This document shows, piece by piece, positions 63,091 to 64,000 of a stretch of 64,000 nt of DNA. Below the pieces are notes generated by a model, which was not told the origin of the DNA, did not search any database, and worked only from the letters and a program-made list of their open reading frames with translations. Position numbers and translations under genes: made by a program. The DNA comes from Rhizobium sp. 2MFCol3.1 (lineage in GTDB: Bacteria > Pseudomonadota > Alphaproteobacteria > Rhizobiales > Rhizobiaceae), in contig NZ_KB898368.1 of NCBI RefSeq assembly GCF_000377565.1, positions 62,001 through 126,000 on the forward strand, given 5' to 3'. Numbering within the stretch: position 1 is the first letter of the stretch; every line of letters starts with the position of its first letter.

Positions 63091-64000
63091 ATGGAGAGTG
63101 GTTTGAACTCGGTAGCGAATACGGTGGCCTCTTCGCGCGGCACCGCGCGTCTTGAACTCGATGGGCTGAGCCGCTCCTTCGGCGCCTATAACGCGCTCGA
63201 TGGCATCGATCTTGCGATCGAGCCCGGCGAATTCGTGGCTCTGCTTGGCCCGTCTGGCTGCGGCAAATCCACGGCGCTCAACTGCATCGCGGGCCTTCTG
63301 GGACTGTCTGGCGGAGAAATCCGTCTGGGTGGCAAACGCATCGACCAGCTGGAGCCCGAGCGTCGAGGGTTCGGGATGGTGTTTCAGAGCTACGCGCTTT
63401 TCCCGCATATGAGCGTGCGCAAGAATGTCGGCTTTGGTCTCACCATGCAGGGCATCAAGGGACCGGAGGCCGACAAGCGGATCAATGACGCCTTGGCGCT
63501 GGTGCGTCTGGAAAGCCAGGCGGACAAGCTGCCCGGGCAGCTCTCCGGCGGCCAGCAGCAGCGCGTGGCGATCGCCCGCGCCATCGTCATCCGCCCGCCT
63601 ATCGTGCTCATGGACGAGCCCCTGTCCAATCTCGACGCCAAGCTGCGCCTGGAGATGCGCGCCGAAATCCGCGGCATCCACGACCAGATCGGCTCGACGA
63701 CCATCTACGTCACGCATGACCAGGACGAGGCCCTGTCGCTTGCCGACCGCATCGTCGTCATGAGCCAGGGACACATCGAGCAGATCGGCTCACCGCAGGA
63801 TCTCTATCAGCGCCCAGTCAATGTCGGCGTTGCCGACTTCATGGGCTTTCGGACCCGCGTGCCCGGCAAGGTCGTCTCGGTTTCCGGCGAGGAGGCCGAG
63901 ATCGACGTCGCCGGCGCGCGCATCACCGGCACGATGCGCACGCCGCTCAAGCCCGGCGACGCCGCTATCCTTTCCGTGCGCCCCGAGGATCTGGTCGCGG
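63091..64000 (+). CDS. ABC importer ATPase, C-terminal end cut by the window edge
   Basis: About 303 residues visible, read from the ATG at 63091; a TTG at 63103, with GGAGAG just upstream, is an alternative start with better spacing. Walker A GPSGCGKST at 53-61, LSGGQQQR, Walker B IVLMDEPLSNLD, YVTHDQDEALSLAD, and the start of a TOBE domain (ILSVRPEDLVA). PotA/UgpC type. It follows the binding-protein gene by 57 bases and continues past 64000. Confidence 0.9.
   Translation, partial: MESGLNSVANTVASSRGTARLELDGLSRSFGAYNALDGIDLAIEPGEFVALLGPSGCGKSTALNCIAGLLGLSGGEIRLGGKRIDQLEPERRGFGMVFQSYALFPHMSVRKNVGFGLTMQGIKGPEADKRINDALALVRLESQADKLPGQLSGGQQQRVAIARAIVIRPPIVLMDEPLSNLDAKLRLEMRAEIRGIHDQIGSTTIYVTHDQDEALSLADRIVVMSQGHIEQIGSPQDLYQRPVNVGVADFMGFRTRVPGKVVSVSGEEAEIDVAGARITGTMRTPLKPGDAAILSVRPEDLVA

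Noticed and set aside
61744..63774. Minus-strand reading frame of 676 codons opposite the binding protein and ATPase genes
   Set aside because: Antisense to genes with a Tat signal and Walker motifs; no recognisable domain.

Overview
The window reads as chromosomal or chromid DNA of a member of the Rhizobiaceae (Rhizobium/Agrobacterium/Ensifer type alphaproteobacterium). Grounds: uniformly high GC with dense, ATGA-coupled operons; many ABC import operons each with its own GntR or LysR regulator; a RIME-type palindromic repeat; a CCUCCUCCC-loop RNA of the alpha-r14/cuckoo kind; and a PHO box in rhizobial form. I found no tRNA, rRNA, prophage, transposase or CRISPR array.

Region 1 (1-12.7 kb): a partial DUF4126 gene, glutaryl-CoA dehydrogenase (gcdH) and 3-hydroxyisobutyrate dehydrogenase (mmsB), then the most striking block. 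A leftward operon encodes a BMP-type (purine nucleoside-like) ABC importer, a Rieske-less Rieske-oxygenase catalytic subunit and guanine deaminase. The divergent rightward operon encodes a small acylphosphatase-fold protein without catalytic residues, a stand-alone Rieske [2Fe-2S] protein and a GST-like protein. Rieske-less catalytic subunit plus separate Rieske plus GST-like protein is the part list of the caffeine N7-demethylase NdmCDE. I propose a split N-demethylase for imported methylpurines, feeding or fed by guanine deaminase.

Region 2 (12.7-20.6 kb): an SDR without the canonical Tyr/Lys, the peroxide module ahpC-ahpF-oxyR with a full tetrad OxyR site before ahpC, an unknown 175-residue protein, an RNA with four CCUCCUCCC hairpins, gabD and a lytic transglycosylase.

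Region 3 (20.6-31.2 kb): a PHO-box-preceded ABC importer operon ending in a glycerophosphodiester phosphodiesterase, a convergent inositol-monophosphatase-family gene, an ArsR regulator, aconitase B with a strong terminator, and two small genes.

Region 4 (31.4-45 kb): a GntR regulator, a PLP C-S-lyase-like enzyme and a CUT1 sugar-type ABC importer in one operon, with a RIME between the binding protein and permease genes; a Ca2+/H+ antiporter; a LysR regulator; and a ferric hydroxamate uptake set fhuA-fhuD-fhuB without fhuC.

Region 5 (45-64 kb): a large sugar-acid catabolic locus. Leftward genes encode an Ldh2-family oxidoreductase, a D-2-hydroxyacid dehydrogenase, a PdxA2-like enzyme, an Fe-alcohol dehydrogenase, a cytoplasmic sialidase-like protein and a DapA-family aldolase. 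Rightward genes encode an Opp/Dpp-type ABC importer, a DUF1537 four-carbon acid sugar kinase and a GntR regulator. Then come mannonate dehydratase (uxuA), another GntR regulator, and a divergent binding protein and ABC ATPase that runs off the right edge.
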